A stretch of DNA of 64,000 nucleotides from Mytilus californianus (lineage: Eukaryota > Mollusca > Bivalvia > Mytilida > Mytilidae): the NCBI RefSeq assembly GCF_021869535.1, contig NW_026262734.1, positions 111,077,088 through 111,141,087 of the forward strand, written 5' to 3'. Of this stretch, positions 48,605-60,900 are shown in pieces; position 1 is the stretch's first letter, and every line of letters starts with the position of its first letter. The notes under the pieces are model-generated. The model worked only from the letters and a program-made list of their open reading frames with translations. It did not search any database and was not told where the DNA came from. The translations under genes and the position numbers were made by a program.

Positions 48605-49650
48605 AGCTTTTGTCGAGCCTTGGACTTTTGTCGCAAAAGCGAGACATAGCGATCATACATTCCGTCGGCGTCGTCGTCCACAAATATTCACTCTGTGGTT
48701 AAAGTTTATGAAATTTTAATAACTTTCTTAAACTATCCTGCATTTGACAGAAGCTTGTTTATGATCATAAGATAGTATCCAGAAGTAAATTTTGTAAAAA
48801 AAAATCCTTTTTATCCGTATTTTACTCATAAATGGACTTAGTTTTTCTGTCAGTTAACATAAAATTCACTCTGTGGTTAAAGTTTTTCAAATTTTAATAA
48901 CTCTCTTAAACTATCCTAGATTTGTACCAAACTTGGACAGAAGCTTCGTTTATAATCATAAGATAGTATCCAGAAGAAAATTTTGTAAAAAAAAAATCCT
49001 GTTTATCTGTATTTTACTCATATATTGACTTAGTTTTTCTGCCAGTTAACATAACATTCACTCTGTGGTTAAAGTTTTTCAAATTTTAATAAGTTTCTTA
49101 AACTATCCTGGATTTGTACTACACTTGGACAGAAGCTTGTTTATGATCATAAAATAGTATTCAAAAGTAAATTTTGTTAAAAAAAAATCCTGTTTATCCG
49201 TATTTTACTTATAAATGGACTTAGTTTTTCTGTCAGTTAACATTACATTCACTCCGTGGTTAAAGCTTTCAAAATTTTAATAACTTTCTTAAACTATCCT
49301 GGATTTGTACCACACTTGGACAGAAGCTTGTTTATGATCAAAAGCTAGTATCTAGAAGGAAATTTTGTAAAAATTTATTCCCTGTTTTTCCGTATATTAC
49401 TTATAAATGGACTTAGTTTTATTCCAGTTAACATTACGTACAGTCTGCAGTTAAAGTTTTTAAAACATTCATTAGATTCATAAACCTTCTTGGATTTTTA
49501 CCAAACTTGAACAGAACTTCTTACAATCAAAAGATAGTATCTAGAGGAAAATTTTTAATAATTTTTTCTCCATTTTTGTTGAGCCTGCGACTAACAGCAA
49601 TAGTAGGCGAGACACTGGGTTCAGCGGAACCCTTACGAATTTTTCTAGTT
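48605..49650 (-). repeat. complete family T element, about five ~180-bp units
   Basis: Inverted relative to the copies at 1-510 and 55,300-56,161. The GC-rich GTCTCGC tail is at 48,610-48,690, the units carry AAACTATCCTGGATTTGTAC and ACTCTGTGGTTAAAG, and the other end (GCGAGACACTGGGTTC...TTACGAA) is at about 49,600-49,650. Confidence 0.88.
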
Positions 49651-50079
49651 ACTTCTTCTGTTACACCACTGTTCCAGGTTAGTGTCCTAACCTATCAGAT
49701 GACCCCAAGTAATATCAGTCTAGCCTGGCATCCGGTCTTGAATTATGGGAATACAGACAGCATACCCATAGATATAAAATGTGCTAATGCTGAAACAACT
49801 GCATACCAAATATCATTGGTTTACCATTAGTGGTTCCCCTTAAACTGACCTAATCACAAACATTAACATTTAACCTAAGCAAAATTTAAAGTAGATAGAC
49901 CCTGCGTGAGGGTTTGGACCAGATAATCTCCATGGAAATGAGATGTGCCAATGCTTATACAACTGCATACCAAATACCATTGACTTACGATTAAGGGTTC
50001 CCCTTCAACACCTAATCATAAACTTAAAACCCAGTAAATGATGCAACCACTGCAGGCTTCTCTGCAACTTTGTCAAGGC

Positions 50080-51775
50080 ATAATAAACAGCTGCGCCATG
50101 AGTGCATGATACGCCCATAGCTTTTTCAAAGAATAAAGTTCAATAACTTCTCATTGTCATATCAGCAATTTAAAAAAAAATAAAGGAAGGTTATCTTAAT
50201 AGATATAAACCAGTCACCAAAGTTTCACAAAAACTGCTCAATGCACTTTAAAGATATTGTCTGAAAACTGGAAAATCACCACTTTTTATGAATAAAATCC
50301 CATAACTCGGAAAAGTAAAATCTAAAATTTATAAAATGCTTCGCTGAGCGCAGCCTGATACGACCGCAGAGGTCGAACCCTGAACAGTTGGGGCAAATTT
50401 GGACACAATATTCAAGCTTGATACTGTCTGAATTTGGATTGTGCTCAAATTTTTGACACAATATAGGTTTCTGACACAAAATAAATGTGGTCAAAGATCT
50501 TACAAATCTATTGTGCAATACTGTGCAATTTAAGGTTTCTTCTTTCTTCTTGAAACTTTTCAAAAATTTGAAATTTGTAAAAATTTTGAGAACAAAATAT
50601 GAAGCCCTTAAAAAAATTGGAACCCCCACCATTTTTGAATTCCTCCTTGGAGCAATTACCTCCAAACTCAATCCCAGCCTTTCCTTTGTAGTATGGAACC
50701 TTGTAGTACAATTTCAGAGAGATCCATACACTTGAACACAAGTTATTGTCTGGAAACTAGAAAAATGCTTGTTTTTGGCCCCTCATTCCTGCATGTATGG
50801 AACAATTACCCCCAAACTCAATCCCAGACTTCCCTTTGTGATATGGAACCTAGTGGTACAATGTCAGAGAGATGCATACACTCACACACAAGTTATTGTC
50901 TTGAAACTACAAAAATGCTTGTTTTTGGCCCTTAATTCCTAAACTGTTGGCACCATAACCCCCAAAATGAATCCCAACCTTCTACTTGTGGTATTAAACA
51001 TTGTGGTACAATTTCAGTACAAACAAAATACTTATACACAAGTTATTATCCTGAGACTAGAAAATTCTTGTTTTGGGCCCCTTTTGAGCCCCTAATTCCT
51101 AAACGGTTGGGACCATCATCCCCAAAATCAATCCCAACCTTCCTATTATGGTATTGAACCTTCTTAAAAAAATTCATAGAGATCCATTCACTTAAACTAA
51201 AATTATTGTCCGGAAACCAAATGTGTCTTCGGACAACAACAACGACATCATACCATTATACAATCCCAAAAAATTTTTTGCAGTCGCATAATAAAAATCT
51301 TAAGGGAGCTTACGTCAATAGATATAAACAATTTACCAAAGTTTCATGAAAACTGCTGAAAGCATTTTTGAGTTATTGTCCAAAAACTGGAAGATCCCCC
51401 TTTTTTTAAATGAATAAAACCCCACAACTCGGAAACGTAAAATCAAAAATTTATAAAAATCGAAAGGGATATCATATCAATAGATATAAACAATTCATCA
51501 AAGTTTCTTGCAAATTGGTGAAAGTGTTTTTGAGTTATTGTCCGAAAACTTGAAAATCCCCCTTTTTTAATGAAAAAAATCCCCATAACTCGGAAACATA
51601 AAATCTAAAATTTATAAAAAGCAAAAGGGAGCTCACGTCAATAGATATAAACAGTTCACCAAAGTTTCATGCAAATTGGTTATAGCATTTTTGAGTTATT
51701 GTCCCACATGTGGACGACAGACGGACAGACGGACAATGGTATACCATAATACATCCCGTAAACGGTCGTATAAAA
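50080..51775 (+). repeat. composite tandem-core element with GCTTCGCTGAGCGCAGC head
   Basis: Same family as 23,160-24,100. A block of four ~130-bp units (TTACCCCCAAACTCAATCCC) at 50,600-51,210 is embedded. It ends in GACGGACAGACGGAC and hairpin ATCCCG/CGGTCG at 51,743-51,765. Confidence 0.85.
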
Positions 51776-52144
51776 ACTATACACGTAAGATTGAATGACT
51801 AGTTTTTTAAGCAGTCAATGAACCATGAAAATTAGGTCACAGGAAGGACCATATGCTTGATGAGCACTTCTGAGCATGAAACATCTTAATGTGTTTTTCT
51901 TTTATGACATATGGTCTAGATACAGTTTAAGTAATCTATTCCTTGTTTAGAATATCCTTAATAATTCGAAAAGTTTAAAGTTCTTTTAACAGTTTATTTA
52001 TAATTATGACCATATCAATGATAATGGATGTCAACACAGAAGTGCTGACTACTGGGGTGGTGATACCCTGGGCGAGAAAAACTCCACCAGCTGTGGCATC
52101 GACCTAGTGGTAGTATATAAACTAATCATAGATACCAGGATTTA

Positions 52145-52660
52145 AATTTTGTCAATACTCAGTGGAATACAGAATTTTGTCAATACTCAGTGGAATACAG
52201 AATTTTGTTAATACTCAGTAGAATACAGAATTTTGTCAATACTCAGTGGAATACAGAATTTGTTAATACTCAGTGGAATACAGAATTATGTCAATACTCA
52301 GTGAAATACAGAATTTTGTTAATACTCAGTGGAATACAGAATTTTGTCAATACTCAGTGGAATACAAAATTTGTTAATACTCAGTGAAATACAGAATTTT
52401 GTCAATACTCAGTGGAATACAGAATTTTGTCAATACTCGGCGGAATACAGAATTTTGTCAATACTCAGCGGAATACAGAATTTTGTCAATACTCAGCGGA
52501 ATACAGAATTTTGTCAATACTCAGTGGAATACAGAATTTTGTCAATACTTAGTGGAATACAGAATTTTGTCAATACTCAGTGGAATACAGAATTTTGTCA
52601 ATACTCAGTGCAATACAGAATTTTGTCAATACTCAGTGGAATACAGAATTTTCTTACAAT
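52145..52660 (+). repeat. 28-bp satellite, about 18 units
   Basis: Unit CAGTGGAATACAGAATTTTG+TCAATACT with few substitutions and occasional 27-bp units. Because 28 is not a multiple of 3, its open frames slide through all three phases and are not genes. Confidence 0.93.
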
Positions 52661-52749
52661 AAGGCAAATGCATTCAAGGAAAGGACCTATCTATGTTAAG
52701 CTCTGAATATTTACCTTTATAATAAACTGTTGACACAGAGATATGTCTT

Positions 52750-53275
52750 GCCTATCTGCAGAAAATTCAGAAAAAGACAATCTGATGGACAGCAATATTG
52801 TTTATCAATTCAGTATTGGACCATGATCTAGGGGGCAGGGCCTCAAAATAGTCATCAAACTGATATGTACTGATAGTAATGGAACTTAATACAAAAACTC
52901 ATTGATCTATCACAAGTAGTTCTTATCAAACTGACTTAAGCAGAAAAACTTATTGCTAATTAATTCAAAGTCACTGGACCATGACCTAGGGGGCAGTCAT
53001 CAAACTGATATGAACTGATAGTAATGCAACTTATACAAAATATCATTGATCTATCACAAGTAGATCCTATCAAACTAACTTCAGCAGAAAACTTAAACAT
53101 TGAAAATTGCTAATTAATTCATAGTCACTGGACCATGTCCTAGGGGCAGGACCTCATAAATAGTCATGAAACTGATATGTATTGATAGTAATGCGACTTC
53201 ATACAAAATATCATTGATCTATCACATGTAGTTCCTATCAAACTGACTTAAGCAGAAAATTTAACAATTTTTGAT
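52750..53275 (+). repeat. ~150-bp repeat, three units
   Basis: Each unit has ACTGGACCATGACCTAGGGG, CATCAAACTGATATG and CATTGATCTATCACAAGTAG. Confidence 0.8.
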
Positions 53276-53426
53276 AATGGCACTGGAAAAGCAATCCCTA
53301 TGTCTCCCTTGTCGCAGGCAACACAAAAACAGTTTATGCTGTAGTCCCAGCTGATTCAGATGGATACATGTTACGGTACCTTAACGGCCAGACAAAAAAT
53401 TTGTAATAAAAAACAATTTTCTTATT

Positions 53427-53432
53427 TTTATT
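53427..53432 (-). terminator. candidate SPT6 poly(A) signal (AATAAA on minus strand)
   Basis: Lies at the end of a ~1.2-kb non-repetitive stretch after the SPT6 stop codon, just before repeats begin. Other minus-strand hexamers could serve. Confidence 0.35.
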
Positions 53433-54640
53433 GAGGTAAAATTCCTCATAATGGTTGTTTTACAATGATTTAGCATGGTAAAACACATCATAACTTGTAC
53501 ATGTATATACAATAAAACATAATTACTTTATTCCTACGTTTCTGAACATCCTAATTTGAAGTGATAACTTCAAATATATCAAAATGTTCACGACCATGTG
53601 TTGAAATCCAAAATCGTTTGGATAGAAATAAACAAATGTTACAATAAAGAAATAAAGAATTTCTATTCATGCTTACAAGACTGAAGTTTAACTTAAAAAA
53701 TGTTTTTAATAATACAAGTAACAGATATTATAATAAAATGTTAACAAAGATATGTACAGCCTGCAATTGACACATACCATGCAATCTACATTTTTCTGCC
53801 TTTAATAGACTCAAATATGTGTTGAAATTTTTTGGATGAAATTTGTGTTAATATATGATTTAGAAAAGACAAAACTTATGTTGAAATTTTTTTTTGGAAG
53901 ATACATTAATAAAATTAATCCTTCAGTGAAAATGATCATCTTAAACAAACATAAATATGGTACCACTGTAACATTATACATAATTTCTCAATCTATGAAA
54001 GATTTATAAGTGACATAAAAAAGTTCTAAATACATCTAGGGATATTTTTCTTGCAGATTATCATTTGTATTGGCAAGTTTAAATGAAACAGTTTAATAAA
54101 TGAAAAAAAATGTTTTAATACTGGTCTGAACTGTTTGTTGTTATAAAACACATTTTAAAGATAAATTGAAGATTTCGTAATGTAACATACATCTAAAATA
54201 AATTAAAGCACTTGTATATCCTAATGTAATTTTAATATGATCAACAACTCGTATAATCCTGCATTCAAAATTCAACTTTTGATGGTCACTGCGTCACCTT
54301 ATATTACTTTTAAGTATTGCTTTGATACTTAAGATGGTAACATACTTGTAAACTGTGTCTTACATGAACTATACAGAATACAGATATCAGATGAACATCT
54401 ATAATGTACTGGCGCTGAATACTTATAAATACACATGATGTACACAACATAAATATGACGTGAGACCTTGATGTGGAGAAGCCCTATTCATAGCAGTTAC
54501 AACCAATGCCAATGTCTGGTTTCAGTCAATATTCGATACTTTCCACAATAGAAGCCTATTAGCAGATATCAAATAATCTGCGATAATATTGGCTTCAAAC
54601 AGAAGTCCATATACTTTCAACTGTCACTATCCAGTATGTA
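53433..54640 (-). other. SUPT6H: probable SPT6 3' UTR
   Basis: AT-rich unique sequence following the stop codon, with no repeat family and no ORF of note. Confidence 0.45.
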
Positions 54641-54976
54641 TCACCGTTCATCAAATAATGGCGTTGAATCTCCAGTAGGCATTGGACTATTTCTGTGAAC
54701 AGCTGGGCTAGCCCTAGGAGTTGACTTACTGGGTCTACCTTTAGCCCACATTTCTGCAGCTTTGGCCCAATCTGTTCCTGCTGTGGGTCCCATGGCTCTC
54801 TGAGATGGTGGATGTGATGGTGTTCGTGGTGTGGCTCTTGGTGTGTGCCCAGGCCAAGCTGGTGTGTGTGGCTGTCTGGGGGTGGGGTTGTATGATGGGG
54901 TAGGGTGTCCAGCTGGCGTTGTGATGTGATGAGATGGTGTCATCATTGGGGTCATCATGGGGGTGGCTCCGAGACC
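54641..54976 (-). CDS. SUPT6H: SPT6 terminal exon
   Basis: 336 nt including TGA. It encodes a [15 protein letters not shown] low-complexity region, then [13 protein letters not shown] (human AIDWGKMAEQWLQE) and the [10 protein letters not shown] end. Thr-Pro and Ser-Pro repeats suggest a phosphorylated or elongation-factor-binding tail. Confidence 0.93.
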   Translation of the reverse strand, partial: GLGATPMMTPMMTPSHHITTPAGHPTPSYNPTPRQPHTPAWPGHTPRATPRTPSHPPSQRAMGPTAGTDWAKAAEMWAKGRPSKSTPRASPAVHRNSPMPTGDSTPLFDER

Positions 54977-57900
54977 CTGAAATAAAAATATACTTCATAT
55001 ATAATTTATATATATTATTTAATTGGAAATCTTGTAACCTGGCACATTTGGTTGTAATGAATAAAAGATAAGGGTATTCTTCAACAAGACAGAAACCCAA
55101 ATGCAAATGAATCTAAGGATTTTTATATGTATGGTAAAAAAAACCTGATTTCTATTTATTCTTCAGACATATTATACAATGAGGCTGGAAAATTATTATC
55201 TGTAAAGGATTAAAGAACAAGAATGTGTCCCAAGTACACGGATGCCCCATCCGCATTATCATTTTCTATGTTCAGTGGACCGTGAAAATGGGGTAAAAAT
55301 TCGTAAGGGTTCCACGGAACCCAGTGTCTCGCCTACTTTTGCTGTTAATCGCAGGCTCAACAAAAATGAGGAAAAAAATTAATAAAAATATTCCTCTCTA
55401 TACTATCTTTTGATTGTAAGTAGCTTCTGTCAAAGATTGGTAAAAATCCAGGATAGTTTAAGAATCTAATAATTGTTTTAAAAACTTAAACTGCAGACTG
55501 TATGTAATGTTAACTGGCAGAAAAACTAAGTCCATTTATAAGTAAAAAAAGGAAAAATGGAACAAAATTTTAACAAAATTTCCTTTTAGATACTAGCTTT
55601 TAGTCATAAACAAGCTTCTGTCCAAGTTTGGTACAAATCCAGGATGGTTTAAGAAAGCTGTTAAAATTTTAAAAACTTTAACCACAGAGTGAATGTAATG
55701 TTAACTGGCAGAAAAACTAAGTCCATTAATAAGTAAAATACGGAAAAAATGGATTTTTTTTTTTACAAAATTTACTTCTGGATACTATCTTATGATCATA
55801 AACATGCTTCTTTCCAAGTTTGGTAGAAATCCAGGATAGTTTAAGAAAGTTATTAAAATTTCAAAAACTTTAACCACAGAGTGAATGTAATGTTTCCTGG
55901 CAGAAAAACTAAGTCCATTTATAAGAAAAATACAGAAAAAATGGATTTTTTTTTTTACAAAATTTACATTTGAATATTATCTTATGATCATAAACAAGCT
56001 TCTGTCCAAGTTTGATAGAAATCCAGGATAGTTTAAGAAAGTTATTAAAATTTCAAAAACTTTAACCACAGAGTGAATATTTGTGGACGCCGCCGACGAC
56101 AACGCCGACGGAATGTAGGATCGCTATGTCTCGCTTTTTCGACAAAAGTCGAAGACTCGACAAAAACTCTAATTTGGCATTAAAATTAGAAAGATCATAT
56201 CATAAGGAACATGTATACTAAGTTTCAAGTTGATTGGACTTCAACTTCATCAAAAACTACCTCGACCAAAAACTTTAACCTGAAGCGGGAAGAACGGACA
56301 AACAGAAGAACGGACGAACAGACGAACGGATGACAGACGAACAGACCAGAAAACATAATGTCCATAAATGGGGCATAAAAACAATTCTCTTTTATTCAGA
56401 TGTTGTTTTTTTTTGTTTTTTTTCTTTCAAAAAATAATTTTCATTGCATACAATAAAGTCTTGTTTTAATTTTGCATTTGTATTTAATTGTTCAAACTTA
56501 CAAAGCCTCCACTGAATCCAGCCACAGGAGGGAACTGTTGTGGTGTAGCTCCAGGTGTCATTCTAGCAACTCTAGGGGTGCCCACTCGTGGTGTGGCTCC
56601 AGCCACCTGGGCAAGTGTGTTGTAGATATTATTAGGTAACCCAGCAGCTGCTCTCTGTATTGTGGCAGCATCCACACCTGGAAAAAAGACAAAACTGGAT
56701 TTATATGATATGTCTATTATACTTTGTCTATTATACTTTAAACACAGGATATTCTGCATTACAAAATGAAGATACACTATACAAAAAATATAAAGCAAAA
56801 CTGTTCTTTGGTAAAATATAAATTACATTGCATGGCTATTTGTCTTCAATACTATACACAAAACTATACCAAGACAGTTTTCAATTTAAACTTTAAAATC
56901 CATAGGCATGAAGCTCAATTTTAAGCAAAGGAGTAGGTTCAGTAAGACCCCGTTTTGGCCCCAAAATATAGCAGTTTTACAAAATTGTTAAAATGTAAAC
57001 TTTTAGCTATTCATTGGAAAGTAGAATACTTCTGTTACATACATATGGGCTGTTTTTGATAATACAATGCACATTTATCGGGTATTAGCATCATTAAGTC
57101 ATGCTAAATTACTGAAATCTTCATAATTTTAGCATTTGAGTTAATTTTTAGACGGTTTCCGTCTTAAATGGACGTGGCCGCATTTGTGTTCATTCTTAAT
57201 ATTTAAATATAAGTTGTATTTGATGATAATACATAACATATATAAAGGTTGAGGATGAACACCGATGCGGCCACTTTCATTTTTGACAAAAACCATCTGA
57301 AAAGTGACATATTATGGCATACTTGATAGATTTATAACATAAGCTTGAATATGAGCGTCTTTAATGACTAAATCAGTTCAAATCTTTCACATAAATAAAT
57401 TGATTCTTCTAAAGTAGACACTTAAGTGTTTAAAAAGTGTCCAAAATCTTTCATCAGATGAACCTGAAATTTGGGGCCAAAATCGACCCTTACCGGACCT
57501 ACTCCTTTAAGTTAGATACTTTTTTGTGTTTAGATGGCTTGATAGACCCAAAAGCCTTGGTGAAGCATAAAAATATCAATGAAGGATGAATAATTCTTTT
57601 TTCATAACAAAAAGGTTTAAGAATTAAACACCAAGATATATTCTGATTTTGCAAACTGTTACATGGCTCATTTACTTTATGCAAATGTGATACAGCAGAT
57701 TTGCTTCAGAGAAAAATTGCTTGCACTCATATAAATTTAAACTTATAAAAATCTGTATTTAATTCATAAAATGTCATAAACGCATAATATTATTGGTTAA
57801 CTTAATATACTGACCTTGTAAATTAATACTGGGAGTAGCATATGTTGAGGATGCCATGCCTGGAGTTCTACTAGCAGGAGTACCTAAACGAGGAATTGTA

Positions 57901-60900
57901 ATTCATGAGTAACTGATTGATTGTTATCTTGCTTGTCCAGTGACAAATATTCAAACATTTATAGAAAGAAAACTAATTATGAATCACAAAAGTATTTCTC
58001 AAATCTAAAAATAAAATGAAATAGATTCTTTTCATCACTTATCATTTTTTTAATAAAAGAGAATTATACTCTTCATTTTAACACAAAGTAAAATTTTGAA
58101 ATATCTATACTTCTAGTACAAATACTTCAATATATTTCATTTATATCTGTCTACCTTCACAATTTGGATTTAGGAATAGACGAAATTGGACTTTACAGTC
58201 TCTTTCTCTGTGCATACCTGGAATTGGATCCCTGAAATGTTCTTTAAACCATCTCATCATAGAATTAAGTGAATGGAACATTTGGTTCCTATATCTGATT
58301 CCCTCTGATGAGAGTGTGGCATATTCATGTCTGGGTTTTGTTCTTGGCATGTAGGATACCAGAAACTTTCCTGGGTATTGCTTAGACAAACTGCAAAAGT
58401 AGGGAATCCTGAAAAATAAATGAGAAAAATAATAATCTTTACCATGTTAAATATTCCTAACATGACACAGACAAATCCAAGAGGTTTGTACTATCATATT
58501 ACATAGCAAATGCCAAAGAAATATCCTTTTTGTAAATTTCATTTATGACAGTATGCTATTATACTCCTGAGTTTTATTCAGTTCACTTTTTTACACACTT
58601 GAGTGAGTTGCATCAACCAATACTTAAAATTGTACATTTTAATATGACATCCTTATAACAAAGCTTTGTTCTCATAAACACAAAACATACTTGACACATG
58701 CGCACAAATTCACAGTTTACAATCTCTTTATTTTCAATTTTATCATAATAAAATATATATATTTTTGCTGCTTACAAAAAGTTTATTATTGTTATTAAAT
58801 CATCATTTATTTATAATTCACGGGGAGGAACTGGGAACAGCCAACATTTTTTGTACACTTCGACCAATAAAATTACAGTTTTTATCCTATTTGAATTGAA
58901 ATAATTCCTTCATGTCATGCTCTATGCTCATTTTAACATGGTTAGGTATCACAATCCACCATATTTTACACCTCCCTTACGCTCGGTGAAAAATATCATG
59001 CGACCCATGTTAAAATGAGAATAGAGCATGACATGAAGGAATAAATTCTTAAACAGTTTTCCCTTCAATCAAGACTGACAAAATTGGATCTTTAATTGGG
59101 ATGGTATGTAAACTTCTGTAAAGTTAAAAAAAAAGTCAATGCCATCTCTAAAAACATACAACAAAATGATAAAATAGCCTTTTTCAACAGATTTTTATAA
59201 TTTGTTCTTGTGTCATGCTGTTACACCACTTTCCCAGGTAACTGGGAGGGATGAGTGCTCACAAACATGTTTAACCTAGCCACATTCTTTATGCGCCGGT
59301 CCCAAGTCAGGAGCCTGTAGTTCAGTGGTTGTCGTTGGTTCGTGTCTGTCATAATTTTTTTCGTAAATCATTTTGTTATAAATGAGGTCGTTGGTTTTCT
59401 CAATTGAATTGTTTCATATTTTTTATGTAGGGGCCTTTTATAGCATACAGTATGGTTTTTCTAATTGTTGAAGGCCGTACAGTTGCCTATAATTGGTTAC
59501 ATCCACTTCATTTAAACTTTGGTGGATAGTTGTCTCATTAGCAATCATACCATATCTCCTTATCTTTATAATAACTATAATATGTTATTGATTTAGCAAT
59601 TATTAAATACTTACTTTGAGGGTGCCTTCTTTTTCTCTTCATGTAATACTTTGTCTAGCAGTTCTCTTTTACCGTTCTCTGCCATTCTGTAGTATTTAAA
59701 GTTTAAAATATCTCGTGCATATGCTGCCATTGGCTGAATGAATCGTGCCAATATTTCATCCAAATCTTCAAATTCCTACAAAAATCAACAAAAAAAATTT
59801 ACCTATACTAACACGAGTGCTAATCTTATCTTAACAATATGAATTCCAGTAATTTTGCTAATTGTATTTTGACAAAATGATCTGTTCACTGACATTTTAC
59901 CTCCATTACTAAATGAGATACAGAACAGACAATACAACAAATAAAGAATTTATTTTGAGAGGATGGAGCTGATAAAAAAAAATGTCTATGCTAACCTTCA
60001 GTGATTATCTTTCAAACTTCAGATCTTATGATCTCAAAATTAAAGGTTGATCCTTAAAAAATCAAGAGTGGTGCTGGAATTCCATGGGTGGTTCTGGAAA
60101 TTCAAGGGTGGTGGTCTTTGATTTATGATATAATTCCCTGAATGTAACTAAAAACAATTTATTAAAGAGCAATTGCCAAAAACTTTTAAAACTGAATTGC
60201 ATACCTCTCCTCCTATCCATAATGACGATCCCAGACTAAAAGCATTCTCTTTGCCTTCTTCTTTAATATCAATATGCTGTATAATATCGTCTGCTATCTT
60301 CCATGAAACAGTCAAATGATCTGCTCCCTGTAACATTAATCGAATATTTATTTGTTTACTAAAACTACTGTAGATTTGTTTATTTTCATGGGGAATAATT
60401 TTTCTGGAATCAGGAAAAATTGCATTTTTGTGGTTTTGCAAAATGATACATAGGATCCTATAGGAAATTAGTACTTCATTAAAGATTAGTACCCTAGGAA
60501 TAATAAAGAAACAACAAAAAATTCTTATTCTTGAAGGTGAAAACTATTTTTCACAGGGAAATTTGCAAATCAACATTTAAAAATAAATCCTATAAAATAA
60601 ACCAATTTTTTTTATCCCTACTTATTAGCCAAGCATGCAGACTATAGGAGTATGAGCCACTCCATCAATTAGTTGAGATATTTTCTATTTTTAGCTGAAA
60701 CAAACCCCACCAATTCTAAATCCTATACAAACCTTACTACTTGGTCTAATGATTGCCTCCCCTTGGTCCATGTTTGCCAAGATTTTCTCACATTCTTTAT
60801 AACCAATATTATGGAAGGAAGGATGTGCAATTACACGCTTCACATATGCTGAAATAGACAAACAATTAATTTTTATTTAATGAGAACTTTGATCTTTTAG

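Noticed and set aside
49507-50741. Several 77-131-aa frames on both strands
   Set aside because: They overlap each other and lie in family T and the composite tandem-core element.
52145-52660. CRISPR-like array (28-bp units)
   Set aside because: Units are contiguous with no unique spacers, in a eukaryotic intergenic region.
52190-52706. Overlapping open frames with repeated IQNFVNTQWNTEF peptides
   Set aside because: They are the translation of a 28-bp satellite read in three phases; no start context, splice sites or non-repeat domain.
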